A DNA stretch of 64,000 nucleotides, taken from NCBI RefSeq assembly GCF_023278565.1, contig NC_064682.1, positions 3,906,001 through 3,970,000 on the forward strand, written 5' to 3'. Origin of the DNA: Colletotrichum lupini (taxonomy: Eukaryota > Ascomycota > Sordariomycetes > Glomerellales > Glomerellaceae). The position numbers and the translations under genes are program-made. Under the pieces are notes generated by a model. That model was given only the letters and a program-made list of their open reading frames with translations. It was not told where the DNA came from and ran no database searches. The stretch's first letter is position 1, and every line of letters begins with the position of its first letter. Below, piece after piece: positions 22,356-35,700 of the stretch.

Positions 22356-23650
22356 CTACCAAAAAGGTTGATGGAGATGTTCAGATTGTGAGCTTCACTT
22401 GCGAAGGTCCAGAGGTAAGTTGCAGCCAATTCTTCTTTACAAGGATGATCTTTGTACTGACTGATGACTAGTATTGGGAAGAACTTGTGAAGTATAATCC
22501 CATTCTGACCGAAACTCCCATTAGGAACCCAGCAACCCAAAAGCATGAGAGAAACAACAAGATCCTCAACATTTATAAGAAGCTGAACCCTGATTTTGCA
22601 CATGAGATTAAAGGAGATCACCTAGTGGACGACGAAGGTAAATACAACATCTATAACAGGTGGAATGGCCACACCAATACTGGCACCATTGCCCATCTCA
22701 TCCAAATCAACAACAGCCTTAGTGCCGAGATTGACATCGCTGCTCAAGCCACTGTCACAAGGACCGACTTGGTGTACGGTGAACCTATTACCAACATGCT
22801 TACCCTTTGCGGAGATGGATCTGCCTATGGTAATCCGAGTAGGAATTCTGACCCGACTGTGAGAGACTCTGTTGCTGTTCGGTGAGAACTATTCGAGGCT
22901 AACGATTTGTAGATTGGTGCCGCAGTCAACGAAGTCTGTCGTCTGGCTCGTGATACAGAGTGTCCCCTCCCGGTCACAATCTCTGTCAAAGATCCTGTCG
23001 CTCTGTACATGTACGACGCAGACTTCTCGTCCTTCCTGTTAGATCGCACCGGTAAGCGAAGAGGAAACGTTCGAGAAATGGTCCCGGTTCCCGAAGGGGT
23101 CTTTGACTGGTGTGACCGTGGTGATATTACCAAGAACATGGGCCTTCATCTTGGCGTGTCTATTCCAAAAGGTCTCAAGACTGATGACAATACCCGCGAC
23201 CTTAATCTGAGCGATCTTTTCGACCAAAACAACGGAGGTCGCTACGTGCATTATGGAAGCCAGTTTGCCGATTACATCTTCATGAGCGTTTCTGGCGTTG
23301 TTGGCCCGAAGCCAGAGCCTCAGAAGGATGGAGAAGCGTGGCCTGGAAAACCTCAGCCTGCACTTACCTACACTGAGCCGTACCTCCAGAAGCCGGTTAT
23401 TGAGCCCAGGGTTCTGGGGAGTCCTGTTCTCTTCAAGATGATGGGATAGGTCGATGCGGTTGTCACACCTTCTGATCGAAAGGGCGAGCCGAGGGTTGAA
23501 TTCAATGCGGTTGTCACAACTTCTGATCTAGAGACAATGGATCTGAGAGTAGAAGCAAAGGATGGACCGTTGGGCTATATGGGGATGCCAGAGCCCGGTC
23601 CTCCTAATGGGCCGGACTACCAATCCATCACTCCGAAGGCCATCTATTAA

Positions 23651-24442
23651 GCCAATGGGCAGGAAGCCGAGAGAAACTGCCAATTGATGGCTTTGACTGC
23701 ACCCAAGTATTGAACCCTTGAAGTTGTTATTCGTTAGGCCCCCAATGTGGAATTTCTTAAGAACTCGCCAATTTTGAAGCTCATATTTCCCTGACTGAAG
23801 CTGCATATAAGCTGATTGGATCAAACGGCTCGTTGCTTTACATAAGATTGACAGTCGAAGACCCTGTATTTCCCATTACACTATCAGCTTACAGTGACGA
23901 TGTCTGCTATAAACCAATGCGAGATTTCCTCATGGGAGACTAACTGCATACAGCCATGTTCTTATGTCTCGTATTCGGCGAGCTACATCCTCTCAATAGT
24001 CACTCTGCAGATAGCTCAGTTGCCTAGCTTAGCTCGACGTCACCTAAGACGCAACTGGAGATCTACGGTTCCAGACTTTCGAGTGACTGATAGAAAGTAT
24101 GTCTCTCGGCGACTGATCGATTATGCAGAATCAATGATGCAACCAAAGAGAATATTGTGTGCCAAGACGGGATTTCAGCTCGCCACTCCTATCAATGCCA
24201 GCCATTCTGGAACTCGTGAGGTGCGCCTTATCTGTGACCCTTTGTTCATAGCACGGAACGGTGACAGACCTATCAATCAGGATGTGTCTTTGGGCCCCGC
24301 ACTTTATATATGTTGGATTACTGATTGCTTATGATCGCATACTCCATTCCTCAAAAGTCTCCCTTTGTCGGTCAGCCTATAGCGATTTCAATTTTTCCCT
24401 CCATTCTAATTAAATCTAAATTCTTACTCATCACACTCTCTT
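23651..24442 (+). other. Unassigned stretch between the broken gene and the LINE
   Basis: Ordinary composition. A plus-strand frame at 23894-24334 is open for 146 codons but shows no conserved motif and uneven residue use. The last 40 bases are pyrimidine-rich and run into TTATTAG at the LINE target, which looks like an intron 3' end whose exon continues after the LINE (see 30956-31553). Confidence 0.35.
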
Positions 24443-24454
24443 ATTAGCAAAGGT

Positions 24455-27400
24455 CAACCTTCCTCCTACATACTTTTTCTTAGCACGCACTATTAGTACG
24501 GGCCACTCTACCACACTAACCTCCTTAATAAGGCCTATTCTACTCCCCCCCCCCCTTTTTTCTCTTATACTAACTATAACTAGCTTAGGTAACGGCCGCT
24601 ATATACCGCTACGGTTACTACCCTTTTTAAATACTTTTAATACCCTCTTAAGCTTTATTATAATCGTCTAGTCTACGCTACTACGGTCCCTAACTAAAAG
24701 ACGCTATATTCCGGACTTTATTAAAGTAATACCTATAACCCCTAAGATTACGAAGGTTCTAACTATAAGACCTAGGCTAGACGCGTTTACTACTACGACT
24801 TAGCTTAGACTAATAATAATAACCTAACCCCCCCCTAACTACGGAGCGCGTTTTAATAGGACTATAACTATTAATAAGATTAAGACCTATTTATCTAGCC
24901 TCTATTTTATAGAGGACATTACCCTCGTAGCTATTTAGGAGTCCTTTTAGTTATTAAAAAACTCTAAATACGCTACTATTATAAGCTACTATATTACTAA
25001 GCTCGAGGCTCTTTTTAAAAAACCTTAGCTACTGCCCGCTAGAACCTCTTAGTATAAGCTAGACTATAAAATTATAACGGGCCTCTCTTTTACTAAAGTA
25101 CTCTCTTAGAGCTCTAGCTATTATACCTAGCGTTCTACTAGTTATTAGCCTAAGGGGCTTATAGCTCGAGCTTTAAATATAACGAGCGACTTACGAGAGG
25201 GAGCTAGAAACGCACTTCCCTTCCCTAATACTTATATCTTTATCTACCTCGACCCTAAGAATCCCCGCCGCTAGGTAGAAGTACGGTTTATTTATAAAAA
25301 AGTTATTAAAAACTACTCGCTTAAGGGTAAAGATATTAGCCCGGTAACTAGGGTTCTAACTAGTTACGTACTTACCCCGAAGACCTTAGGAGCATAATAG
25401 GCTATACTTAGTTATTATACTTAGCTACTTAAACTCTTTAATATAACTATTATTAAGGGATCCGAGATTTAGTTTACTTATATTATTAAAAGTATTAAAA
25501 CTCGGATCCCCGGCCTTAATAAGTAACCCCTCGACTTTAGTACGTACGTCTAAGACGAGGTTAGAGTAGTAGTAGGGGTAACCCCCCTCCGCTACCGGAC
25601 CTCTAGCCCGACGAACGGCCCCCGTATAACTTATATTATATCCTTTTTAAAACTAATAAAAAGGCCCTTTAGTATCTTTAGATCAGTAGTAGCCTAGCGA
25701 CTTACTTACTAACCCCTTCTTAAGTAGTACTAAGTCTACTTAGATTAATATAGCTCTAAGGACTATACTAAAACTTAACGCTACTATTACTATAAAAAGC
25801 TAGGATATAACGGTAACTATATTACGATTATCCTTTAGTACGTAAACTACTAGGGGCTATATACGAGCGACTATACGAGCTACCCTATACGCCCCTAAAG
25901 GAAAAACAGTGCTATTATTTATTAAACTTCTTAATAAAAAAAACTCCTACGTAAGGTAAGTAGAGAACTTTATATATAGGCTACGAAGCTCGACCTCTCC
26001 CTAAGCCCTGCCCCTAGGTTAGACCCTATAAAGTCCCTAAGTACTTAGTTCTAAAATAAGATTATAAGTATCGAAGTAGAGAGACTCGCTAAGGATATTA
26101 TTCGGGGGTTTATAATTATCAGTATAGTTACGTGCGATACTAAAAACTACCTAAGTAAACGAGAATAAACTTACTTAATTACTATAGAACTAAATAGTAC
26201 TATAGATTTTATTTTAAAAAGCGGCGACTACCCCCCCTCTAAGAAATAGGGTTCTAAACTCCCCCCCGAAAATAGCTTAGAATACGAGGAGCCTGCCCCG
26301 AAAAGGAAGAGTAAGAGTAAATATAAAAGCGCCTTGCGTAGGTGCTCTATAACTACCCGCAGTTAGCGTATTTAATATATATTAAAATTAAAGTATTATA
26401 AGCTAATATATAAAAAAACGGCTATAAGTACGACTATACCCTTATTATTACTAAATTTAAATAAGCGGATATCTTATTATTATAAGAGCTATAATATAAT
26501 ACGGGTAAACCGTAGAATATTACTAAATCTTACCCTAGCTTCGCCTTATATTTATTAATTTAGAGCTAGGCTACGACTATTAATAGACCCCGGGTCCTTA
26601 TATACGTCCGCCGGACCCTCCTATACTTAATAACGTTCGATATTATAAAGCTCCCTTATTAGGACTTATTTAGAGTGCGTATCCTAGGGTATTATATCTT
26701 TAATATCTACCGCGCCCCTAATAAAAAGTATATATTAATAATACTCGACTACTAGACCCCCCCGCAAAAGCTATTTATTACGGGGGATTTAAACTCCCGT
26801 TATACTAATTAATAGCCGGGGACCCCCTTATATACCCCTAGGAACTACCTTACTAACTAAATAGACGGCCACTACCTTATTATACTAAACCCCGTAGGGG
26901 TCCCTATTTATAAAGCGGGGAACGTACTTAACTTAGCTATTTTTAACGTCCCCCTAGCCCGGACTTAGATTACTAGCTATATATATACTAGATCGGATTA
27001 TAATACCCTTATTACGACTATCCCCCTTCCCGCTAGCTTAGGTAATACGTATTAGCTAGGAAAAAAGAAGCGGAGGATTAAACTAGAGAACATATTATAG
27101 TTCGCAAAGAGGGTTAGAGAGCTAACCTAAGTAATATATACTATATATAATATTATATAAGACCTCGATCTAGCTACGGAGAGCCTTAACGACGTACTTC
27201 GGTATACTTATACTTCTTCCTTTACCCCGTACTATATAAGGAGTAGGGGGACGAAGTAGTAGGACGAATTATATACTAAGGCTAATAAACGCTTTAGAGC
27301 GGTATACGTAGCCGACCCCTAATCTCTTACTATAGCTATAGCTAATTAGTAACGTAATAGTACTATATAGAAGGCTAAGGCCGCTATATAGGCTAGAATA

Positions 27401-30400
27401 GTCTCCTCTATTAAAAAGGATTTAGATATATACCGAATTATAAGTTAGAACTAGCCTAGGCCTTAGGTCTAATCCCCCCCTCTATAAGACGGTAAAAATA
27501 TAGTTACCGAACCTATTAAAAAGGCAATGCTCCTCTAGAAAAAGCTCTTAGAGCGTATAACTGCAGAGGACGACGTATATCTCGACCCTATAATACGCCC
27601 TCGTTAACTATTACTTTAGGATCTTACTATTTACTAGTGTAAAGTAGATAATATAATACTTAGTACGAGAAATACTACCCTTAGCGCGGATAATATTACG
27701 GTTTTAATATTACGGGCTTATTAGCCGTATATTAATAACTACGTCCGTTACTTTTACTAGGCCTATCTCGTACTTAGGTACTACCCTAAGGCCTAGCGAG
27801 ACGCTAAAGTAATAATAATACTAAAGCTTAACTAAGATATGCGCACTTATAAGGGCTAGCGCCCGATCTTACTCCTAGTGACCCTAGGGAAGGGGCTAGA
27901 GCGCCTTATAACTAAGAGGATATTTTATATTACTATTACCCAAGGTATACTTAACCTATAAGTAGCCGGGGCACTACTTAAGTAATTAGCTACGGATATA
28001 GCTAGGGTAGTAGCTTACGATATATAGGCTATTTTTAATAAGAAGCTAGTCGCGATTATTATTACGATAAATATCAAAGGAGCCTTCGACCTAGTACTAT
28101 ATAACTAGCTATATAATCGGCTCTAAGTATAGGGTTAGCCTAAGAATATTATTACCTAAGTATAGTACCTTAACTAGTCGCGCCGATCCTCGGTCCGCTA
28201 TAAAAAATACTAAACTCTTATATCCCCCCTCTTTTACGGTTTACTATAGGGGTTACCGATCTTACTTATCCTCTTTTTATTATATATTAAGTAGATTTAT
28301 TAAATTAGCCCGGAGTCCTCTAGATTTAGCTATATTAATAATTATACGATACTAAGCGTTAAGAAGGACCTTATTAAGGCTACCTCTCGGGCATAGTAAA
28401 TTCTAGATAATACTATTACTTAGGGTAGGGATAATACTATTCGGTTTAATCCCGAGAAGACCGAAGTCCTTTATTTTACGAGGCAGACCTCGCTAAGGGC
28501 TAGAGATATTACCCCCCCCCCTATCTGCTATAATAATAAGGAGATTAAACTATACGAGAAGGGTATTATAAAGTAGCTAGGTATTACTTTTAATAAGAAG
28601 CTACTTTTTTATAACTATATCGCTAACTACTAAAGTAAGGCTAGGTCTATAGTTAGCTATATTAAAGGTCTTAATAAAGTCTTTAATAGTACGCCCCCCG
28701 CTACTATATATAAAGCGATCTATATTATTATTATCCCTAAGGCCCTATATAGCGCTAAGCTATAGTACCCCGGCCCGACCTAACCTACTTTTAAAGTTAG
28801 GGTTAATTCCGAGATACGTACCTAACTAGAAGTTTAATACGGGCTAAAGTCGGTTATTAGGACCCTCTAGACCCCTATTAATATTGCCTTAAGGGGCTCC
28901 CTCTTAGTATAGCGGACTATACTAATTACGGCGCTACTGCGCAAGGTAAGTACTTTATTAATAAAGCTTTTTTAAAACTTTTTTAAAAACCGCTACGCCG
29001 TTAGGCTTTTTATATTAGACTACTCTTATCCCCTAACTTAGAGGATCCGCGATTATAGGCTACTATACGACTATAAAAACCCCTCTTACTTAACTATACT
29101 TACCTAAGTAGCTAGTTAAGTCGAACGTCCCCCGTAACTAGCCTTATTACCCCGCGACTTCTTAATTATAAGTAACTTTAGTAGTACCTAAAAAGTAACT
29201 AAAATAGAAGAGATATAAAGCTATTATAAATAGTACGAATCTCTCCTTATTATATATATTATAGCCTATATAAATAGGTTATAAATAACTCTAGAAGCTA
29301 CGGGCTTCGGGTATACTATTTATTAAGGACCGTAACTAATTTATCTCGGGTACTACCGCCTCCCCTAGGCCGAGGTTTTTAATACCGAAATAGAAAGGGC
29401 TATTACAGGTCTCTGCGCGGCGCTAGGGCTTAAAAATAAGTCTACTATAGCTATTATAGTTTACTTAGATAACTAGGCCGCTATTAAGTACCTAAATAGT
29501 ACCCCCCCCTTATCCTCTTAATATACTATTCTCGAGTTTAAAGAGCTTATTAAGAACGCTAGGGTCCCCGTTACCTCCCGCTAAATACCTAGTTATAAGG
29601 GTATTATAAGGAACGAGATAGCGGACTAGTTAGTTAAAAAGGGTACTATTATAAGTCCCCCTAACTTACTTATACGCCCCCTAACTACTATTTATATTAA
29701 GCGTCGTACTTAAAAGAGATAACTAACTATACTTCGGGGCTAGTAAGAGGATTACTAACTAAACTCTTATAGGGCCCTTGCCTTACTTATCGATAGCGTA
29801 GCGAGCTCCGAGCTAAAGTCGCTTATATAACGCTAGCTTTACTAGCTCTTTTTAATTAGGTCCGGCTATAGGGACTACGCTATATACTACTACTTATACA
29901 ACTATAACGATACTAACCTCTACTACTTATATAAAAAGGAAAAAGCACCCGATTATATCTATTATTACTATTTAGTCTCGCGTAGGGGTATATTATAGTT
30001 CGCCCGAGCTAACTTCGTTCGGTATTAACTTAGTAAAGACTGGTCTACTTATATTATACTACTACAGAGCTCCCGGTTCTTTACCGATATCTACCCGAAA
30101 TAAACTAATATTTATTAGAATTAGGTTAGCGCGCGCAGAAGTAGCTATAGTAATATTAAACCCGTATTTATTATTAAATAGTACGGCTATAGCGGAGGTC
30201 TCGGGGTGCCCCCCTTAGCCCTTATATTAATAGACCGATGCGATAGGACGTACTATATAGTTCGTATCCTAACTAACTATTTAGAATAGACCCTTTTAGG
30301 CTAAACCCCCTTACTATAATAGGTTTACTAATACGGCCGTTAGCTCCCCTAGCGGATATTAATTTTATAGGGCAAGCACGTCGATATAGCTCGTTCGACC

Positions 30401-30955
30401 GGGATACGTAATAGGCTATATGCCCCGTCGGCCCTGCGAAGCTTATGTTTATGTATAATAGTACTAATAGTAGTATTACTCTCTATCTACGTTATACTAA
30501 CACTTTACCTTACTATATAATATATTATATTATTTTATAATACGATATATATTATATACCCCCTCCCCTTATTTCACTACTTTATATTATACTACTCTCC
30601 CTCTACTTACTAAAGGAGCTAGACTCTCTACCTCGGGCGGTAATACTTACTATAGCACGACGACGGTCTTCTTATAGATATATAGAACACTATTTAGTTA
30701 GTTTATTATATTACTAGCGCAATGTTCGAACCTTACTAGGTATGTCTACCCTGGGTTATAAGATATTATAGGGGGCTATGCTTAGGTAGAAGGGTTAATT
30801 TTAGAGTATATATTATATTATTTTATAAGAGGGTATTATATAGGCTCTACGGGGCACGGCATACGGTCTTATAATTTTAACGCGATATAGTCGCCTTTCG
30901 CCTCACTTAAGGACATTACGGCGTAAAATAGTATAAACAAACAAACAAACAAACA
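24455..30955 (+). mobile_element. RIP-degraded Tad1-like LINE (non-LTR retrotransposon)
   Basis: About 6.5 kb flanked by an exact 12-bp duplication, ATTAGCAAAGGT, at 24443-24454 and 30956-30967. It ends in five AAAC units. Many stops are present but domains are readable on the plus strand: an endonuclease-like region (about 26350-27060, with a degraded GDFN-type motif near 26780), a reverse transcriptase (about 27600-28450, KGAFDLVLYN near 28075 and a GLPILLILFLLYIK match to the GxPQGSPLSPILF block near 28250), and an RNase H-like region (from about 29365, VFNTEIERAITGL). This order and the A-rich simple-repeat tail fit Tad1-group LINEs. The copy is dead. Confidence 0.88.
30935..30955 (+). 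repeat. AAAC simple-repeat tail of the LINE
   Basis: Five consecutive AAAC units directly before the right target duplication. This is the 3' tail left by target-primed reverse transcription and sets the orientation of the element as plus. Confidence 0.9.
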
Positions 30956-31553
30956 ATTAGCAAAGGTGACCACTTTTGAGTCTCCGGTATCTGTGGAAGA
31001 CGTTCAAAAGACACCCAACTGGGAGGACGACATCTCTCCTCTCATCAAAGCGCCTTACTGGTTGACCAAGAATCCCGAGGTAATTGGTCAAAGGCGAATG
31101 AACGAAATGCTTTACTGGGGCAAATAGGACCTTTCCAAATATGACGACGTCAGAAAAAGGGCACTTGGTATCTACAGACATCTTCGCTCTAAGTCAACGC
31201 CCGTAACTCGAAACCCAGATCATTGTTGGCCAGAGAATGCTCTCGAGACATTTCGCATGTGGGCAAACAATTGCACCGTATCCAGCTATAGGATAGACAT
31301 ATTTACCCCTAGAACCAGTTCAACGTGTTCAGATGCTATGGGAAACCACGGTTTTATCGGTCAGGTCACACGGCTAGGGATGGGGCGAGGAAGAGAGGAT
31401 TCAAGACCGCCGAACAAAGGCAGATGTCGCAAGCCAAGTGCAACTAGAGTTCTTCCCGCTGAGAGTTTTCAGGATCAATTCACCCGAGATAACAAGTTGA
31501 GGATCATTGTAACAGATATAGAGACAGGCAAAAAGGTTGAGGAGGGAGAGTAT
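30956..31553 (+). pseudogene. Broken host-gene segment between the LINE and the pogo-like element
   Basis: After the LINE, a CAAAGG|TGACC-type exon start continues in frame: VTTFESPVSVEDVQKTPNWE, KAPYWLTKNPEVIGQRRMNE, then TAG at 31125-31127, then DLSKYDDVRKRALGIYRHL and WPENALETFRMWANN. Codon balance is normal, unlike the AT-rich repeats around it. From about 31440 another coding-like run (LPAESFQDQFTRDNKLRIIV) reaches the pogo-like insertion and appears to resume beyond it at 41227. Three lesions are therefore visible: the LINE, the TAG and the DNA transposon. Family not recognised. Confidence 0.6.
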
Positions 31554-32516
31554 AAGTCGGAACACCCCCATTCGGCCACCCCCCCCATTCGGCCACCCTA
31601 AAAATCCCTCCTAGCCCCCCTAATTAAAATCCTACCCTTAATCTATAAACTACTATAATAATTATAATTATTGTCTAAACGAATTTCTTTTTAATATATA
31701 TATTTTTTATTATATTATAATATCATATATTAAAAATAAAATTATTCGAGCGCTTGAAGTAATTAAAAATAGCATTTTAATTAAGAGGGCCTCGATTAAG
31801 ATCGTTATTCTAAGGAATATACTTTGGAATTATTAATAAAGTTAATAAGCTAGGGTAATTACTTTTATTAACTAATAAAAGCTTTCCCTTTAATAAAAAA
31901 ATAGGCTAGCTAAATAGGTTCGTATTTAGTATACTCTAAGAATTATATTAACTTATAAATAAATTAGAGAATTCGCTAAGTAAGGTCTATAAGCTTAGGG
32001 AGATAATTATCTTCTTAAAAAAAGATAAATAAATACTTTTTTAAAATAGAACTTATTTGTTAAAATTTAGAGAAGTCGTTCTATAGATTTAAAGCGTATT
32101 AATAAAGTATTTACTAAAATAATTAGGTCCTAGTTCCGATTACTTAATATTTTAAAAATTAAAAATATTAAATAGGTTAATAAATATAATATAAATAAGA
32201 CTAATATCCTTAAAAATAAGGGATTTAATAAGCTAGTCTTAGGTATAGTTAAAACTAACGTAATATAAAAAAAAGAGCCTAAATTACGTTCTTAGATCTC
32301 TATTATTAAGTATATTTTTATTAATAATAAAGCTATTAAATTATTATTAATTTATAAAAAAAAGTCGGTTTAATAGTAGTAGTTCTTTTTTAATTTTAAA
32401 AATCTTAATAATTAAAAGTTTATAATAATAAATAATAAGTAAACTATAAACTAGATTATTTTTATATAATTAAGGGTAGTTTTTTTATTATAAACTAAGC
32501 CCCCCCTAACTAGGGG

Positions 32517-32700
32517 ATTATAATAAATTTAGGATATAGCTAGTAATAGGACGCCGATAACTTAATAACTAATATATAGATCGTATTATAAAAGAACTTT
32601 TTAAAAAGTAAAGCCCTTATAAAGGACTTTATAAGCTTTAGTTTTATAATATACTTATACTTATATTATAGCCTCGCTAATTAAGTACTTATAGCCTAAT
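32517..32700 (+). repeat. Left LTR of the Gypsy element
   Basis: Direct repeat matching the right LTR over 184 bp with scattered, mostly transition, differences. It ends ...ATAGCCTAAT. The first few bases are uncertain because the two copies diverge at the 5' edge (GGGGATTATAA against AGTAATTATAA). Confidence 0.85.
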
Positions 32701-35700
32701 GTTTTATAATTCTCAAGCTTTTACTTTTATAAAATAATTAATATAAATAATAATAAATTATAGAAACGAACGGAACGTTAATAAAACGACGCTTAGTTAT
32801 TAATAAAAAGCTATTAATATTAACGAGTTATAGCTATTTAGAGTTAACTATTTAACCCTATTTTATTTAAAAAAACGAGCTTATTATAGGGCGAGTCTTA
32901 TTTAAATATTAGTATTTATAAAAGAGCTAAATAAAGAAAATAATTAGGGTAAATTACCCTTACGGGCTAATTACTTTATTAATACCCTAAAGACCTTATT
33001 TATTATAAATAGGGCGTTTATTAATAACTAATTACTAAATATACGAGGTTAAAGTATATATAAAAGTACGGGTAGTATTAAAATAGTTAGTTTAGTAAAC
33101 CTTATAGGCCTAATAATAACCTATTTTTATAAAATAATAGAAATAATAATTAAAAATTAAAACTAAGAACGGCGTTAATACAAAGAGCTTATTTAATAGC
33201 TTACCGAGCGGCTAATAACGTATTTAAGTTAACGAAAATATAAAAAGCCTCCTTTTTATAATTATAAACTAATTAGAAAAGAGTTTATAAGTATTTAGGT
33301 AGTAAACTAGATTATTATTATAAAAGTAAGTAATAAGCTTTATATAAAAAGTACTATGAAATAGTATATTAAATAAGCCCTATTTAAAATATCTTTATTA
33401 TTATAAATATAATAGCGTAATTATAAAAAGAGCTTTTAAGATCCCCTCTCTTAAGGCGACTTTTTAGTATTTATTTACTAATAGTACGTAGACCCTAAGA
33501 TTTAAAAACAGGAATATTATAGAGAGCTAAGGATAAAGAGGCTAAAAGAGGGCTAGACCCCTACTTAGTTCTTTACCGAGTAGTTAGCGATTTATTATAA
33601 CTTAAGTATAGAAAATATAGAGAAAAGAGTAAAGAGAGCTCTAAGGGGCTAGGCTCTAGGGACTTATTAAGAGTAATATTATAAAAGCTATATAATAAGA
33701 GTACTCGCGCCGAGCTATTATAAAAGCGTCGTAATAGCGATATTAAGTACTTTATATATAATAAAATAGGCTATATATTTAATAAGTATTAAAAGAATAA
33801 GTTAGGAAGTAGGAGCGACGATAAGCTAACGTATTCTTAATTAAAGCTAATATTAGTAATTATTTAACGGGTTATTACTAAGCCGAGAGTTATAAAAGTT
33901 AATTCGTTAGAAAACGAGTAAATATAAGTAATATACTTAATATACTTATATTAAATATTAAGAGGGTACTAATAAGAATAATTATAAAGGGTAGGGCGAT
34001 AGTTCTATAAGGTATTATTAAAAGGCTAATAAAGGTTAATATAAATATATACTCTAAGATAAATATTATTAATACTAGGCTTATAACTTACTTAGGGTTA
34101 ACCCCGGCTATTACTATAGCTCCCTTATTAAGGGATTTTTAAAATAAAACTATAGGCTTAGGAAAAGCTTATTAATTAACGCTCTTTTTTATTAATTATT
34201 ATAAGTAGCTAAAGAAGATTTAGTAACTATTTACTATAGTTAATAAGAATAAAAGAATAATAAACCTCTTATTATTATAATTATTAATAAGTTAAGAAGG
34301 TATTTATATTAATATAATAACGAATATATAATCGTATAAGCCTATTTTAGTTACCGAACTAGAGGTAATAGCTCGTAATATCGTTAAGAATTGCGAGAGG
34401 GTATATATATTATATATTATTATTATAAAGAGTATTATAAGGGTAATAGAAACTAAATTATAAAAGGGTTTATTATTAGAACTTTAATTAAAAATAAAGA
34501 TATTTAACGAGTAGTTAATAAAAGGACCGTAGTTATATAGTAAAGTAAAATATTTTATTAACTTAGTTCTAAGTATTAAACTATTATATAGTCCTATCTA
34601 TTTATTAAATAAAAAATAACTTAATAAGCTTTGCGCGTATATTATTAAAAACTTAGTAAACGGTTATATTATATTTTTAGTTAATAAGGCTAAAGTACTA
34701 ATCTTTTTTATATTAAAAAAGGATAGCACGCTACGCTTTTATATAAACTACTACGGGCTAAATAAAATAACTATAAAAAATTAATACTTACTACCGCTTA
34801 TTAATGAGCTTTTAAATAAGCTTCGTAGAGCGAAATAAATTTTAAAAATAAATATTAAAAATACTTATTACTATATCTAAATTAAAAAAGAAAACTAATA
34901 AAAAATAGCATTTTAAAGCTAATATAGTTATTTTAAGTATATTATTATACCTTTTAAGCTAACGAACGCACCCGTAACGTTCTAAGTATATATTTACCGA
35001 GCGCTTACTAACTTACTAAATACTTATTATATAATATATATAAACGATTTAATAATCTATTTAATAATAAAAGAGTAGTATATAGAGGATATTAAAAAAG
35101 TCCTCTAATGTTTATATTTATATAGGCTTTTTACTAAACTATTAAAGTACTCGTTTTATTAAAAAAGGGTCGAGTTCTTAAGTTATATTATTATATTAAA
35201 AAGAATTAAGATTAACTTATTATAAATACGAACGATCACTAATTAAAAAGCGCTAGAGTTTATTAAGGATATCTAAGTATTCTTAGGGTTCTATAACTTC
35301 TATCGGAAGTTTATTACTAAATACTTAGGTATTGTTATATTAATAATAATATTATTAAAAATAGAAAAGGGGTAAATAAAGGACTTTTAATAAACTAAAG
35401 AAGTAAACGAGGTATTTAATTAGCTAAAGGTTACTTTTATTTTAATAACCGTATTGACGTATTAAAACTTATAATATATTATATAAGTAAAAACCGACGC
35501 TTTAGTTAAAGCTATTATAGTAATTTTATTATAATAAGTTAATAAAAAATAATAACCCGTTACTTATTAATTATAGAAGTTTATAAATACGGAGTAGTAA
35601 TACGCTATAGGCTAATAAAAACTACTTATTATAATAAAAAGGCTAGAGTACTAAGCTTATTATTTTTAGGGCTTTTTATAAAAGTTTATAATTCTAACGG

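Larger units (their letters stand above)
21318..23650 (+). pseudogene. Unknown-function gene broken by a MITE insertion and an in-frame TAG
   Basis: ATG at 21318 (MSELKKLDKFHPPAFLDDF). Inferred exons: 21318-21530, 21596-21802 continued at 22364-22414, 22472-22858, and 22913 onward. Introns 22415-22471 (GTAAGT...CTAG) and 22859-22912 (GTGAGA...GTAG) are clear. The first (21531-21595, GTTGGC...ATCAG) keeps frame but has a weak donor. Two lesions: a 553-bp hAT-like insertion after 21802, and TAG at 23447-23449, after which the same frame runs 66 codons to TAA at 23650. Conserved-looking segments include HFAYNSSLPAVPITW, FTCEGPEYWEEL, SAEIDIAAQATV and GDGSAYGNPSRNSDPT. I cannot name the family. 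About 500 residues if whole. A product ending at the first new stop would lose most of the protein. Confidence 0.7.

Noticed and set aside
23894..24334. 146-codon plus-strand frame left of the LINE
   Set aside because: No conserved motif, uneven composition, and adjacent to decayed sequence; likely chance.
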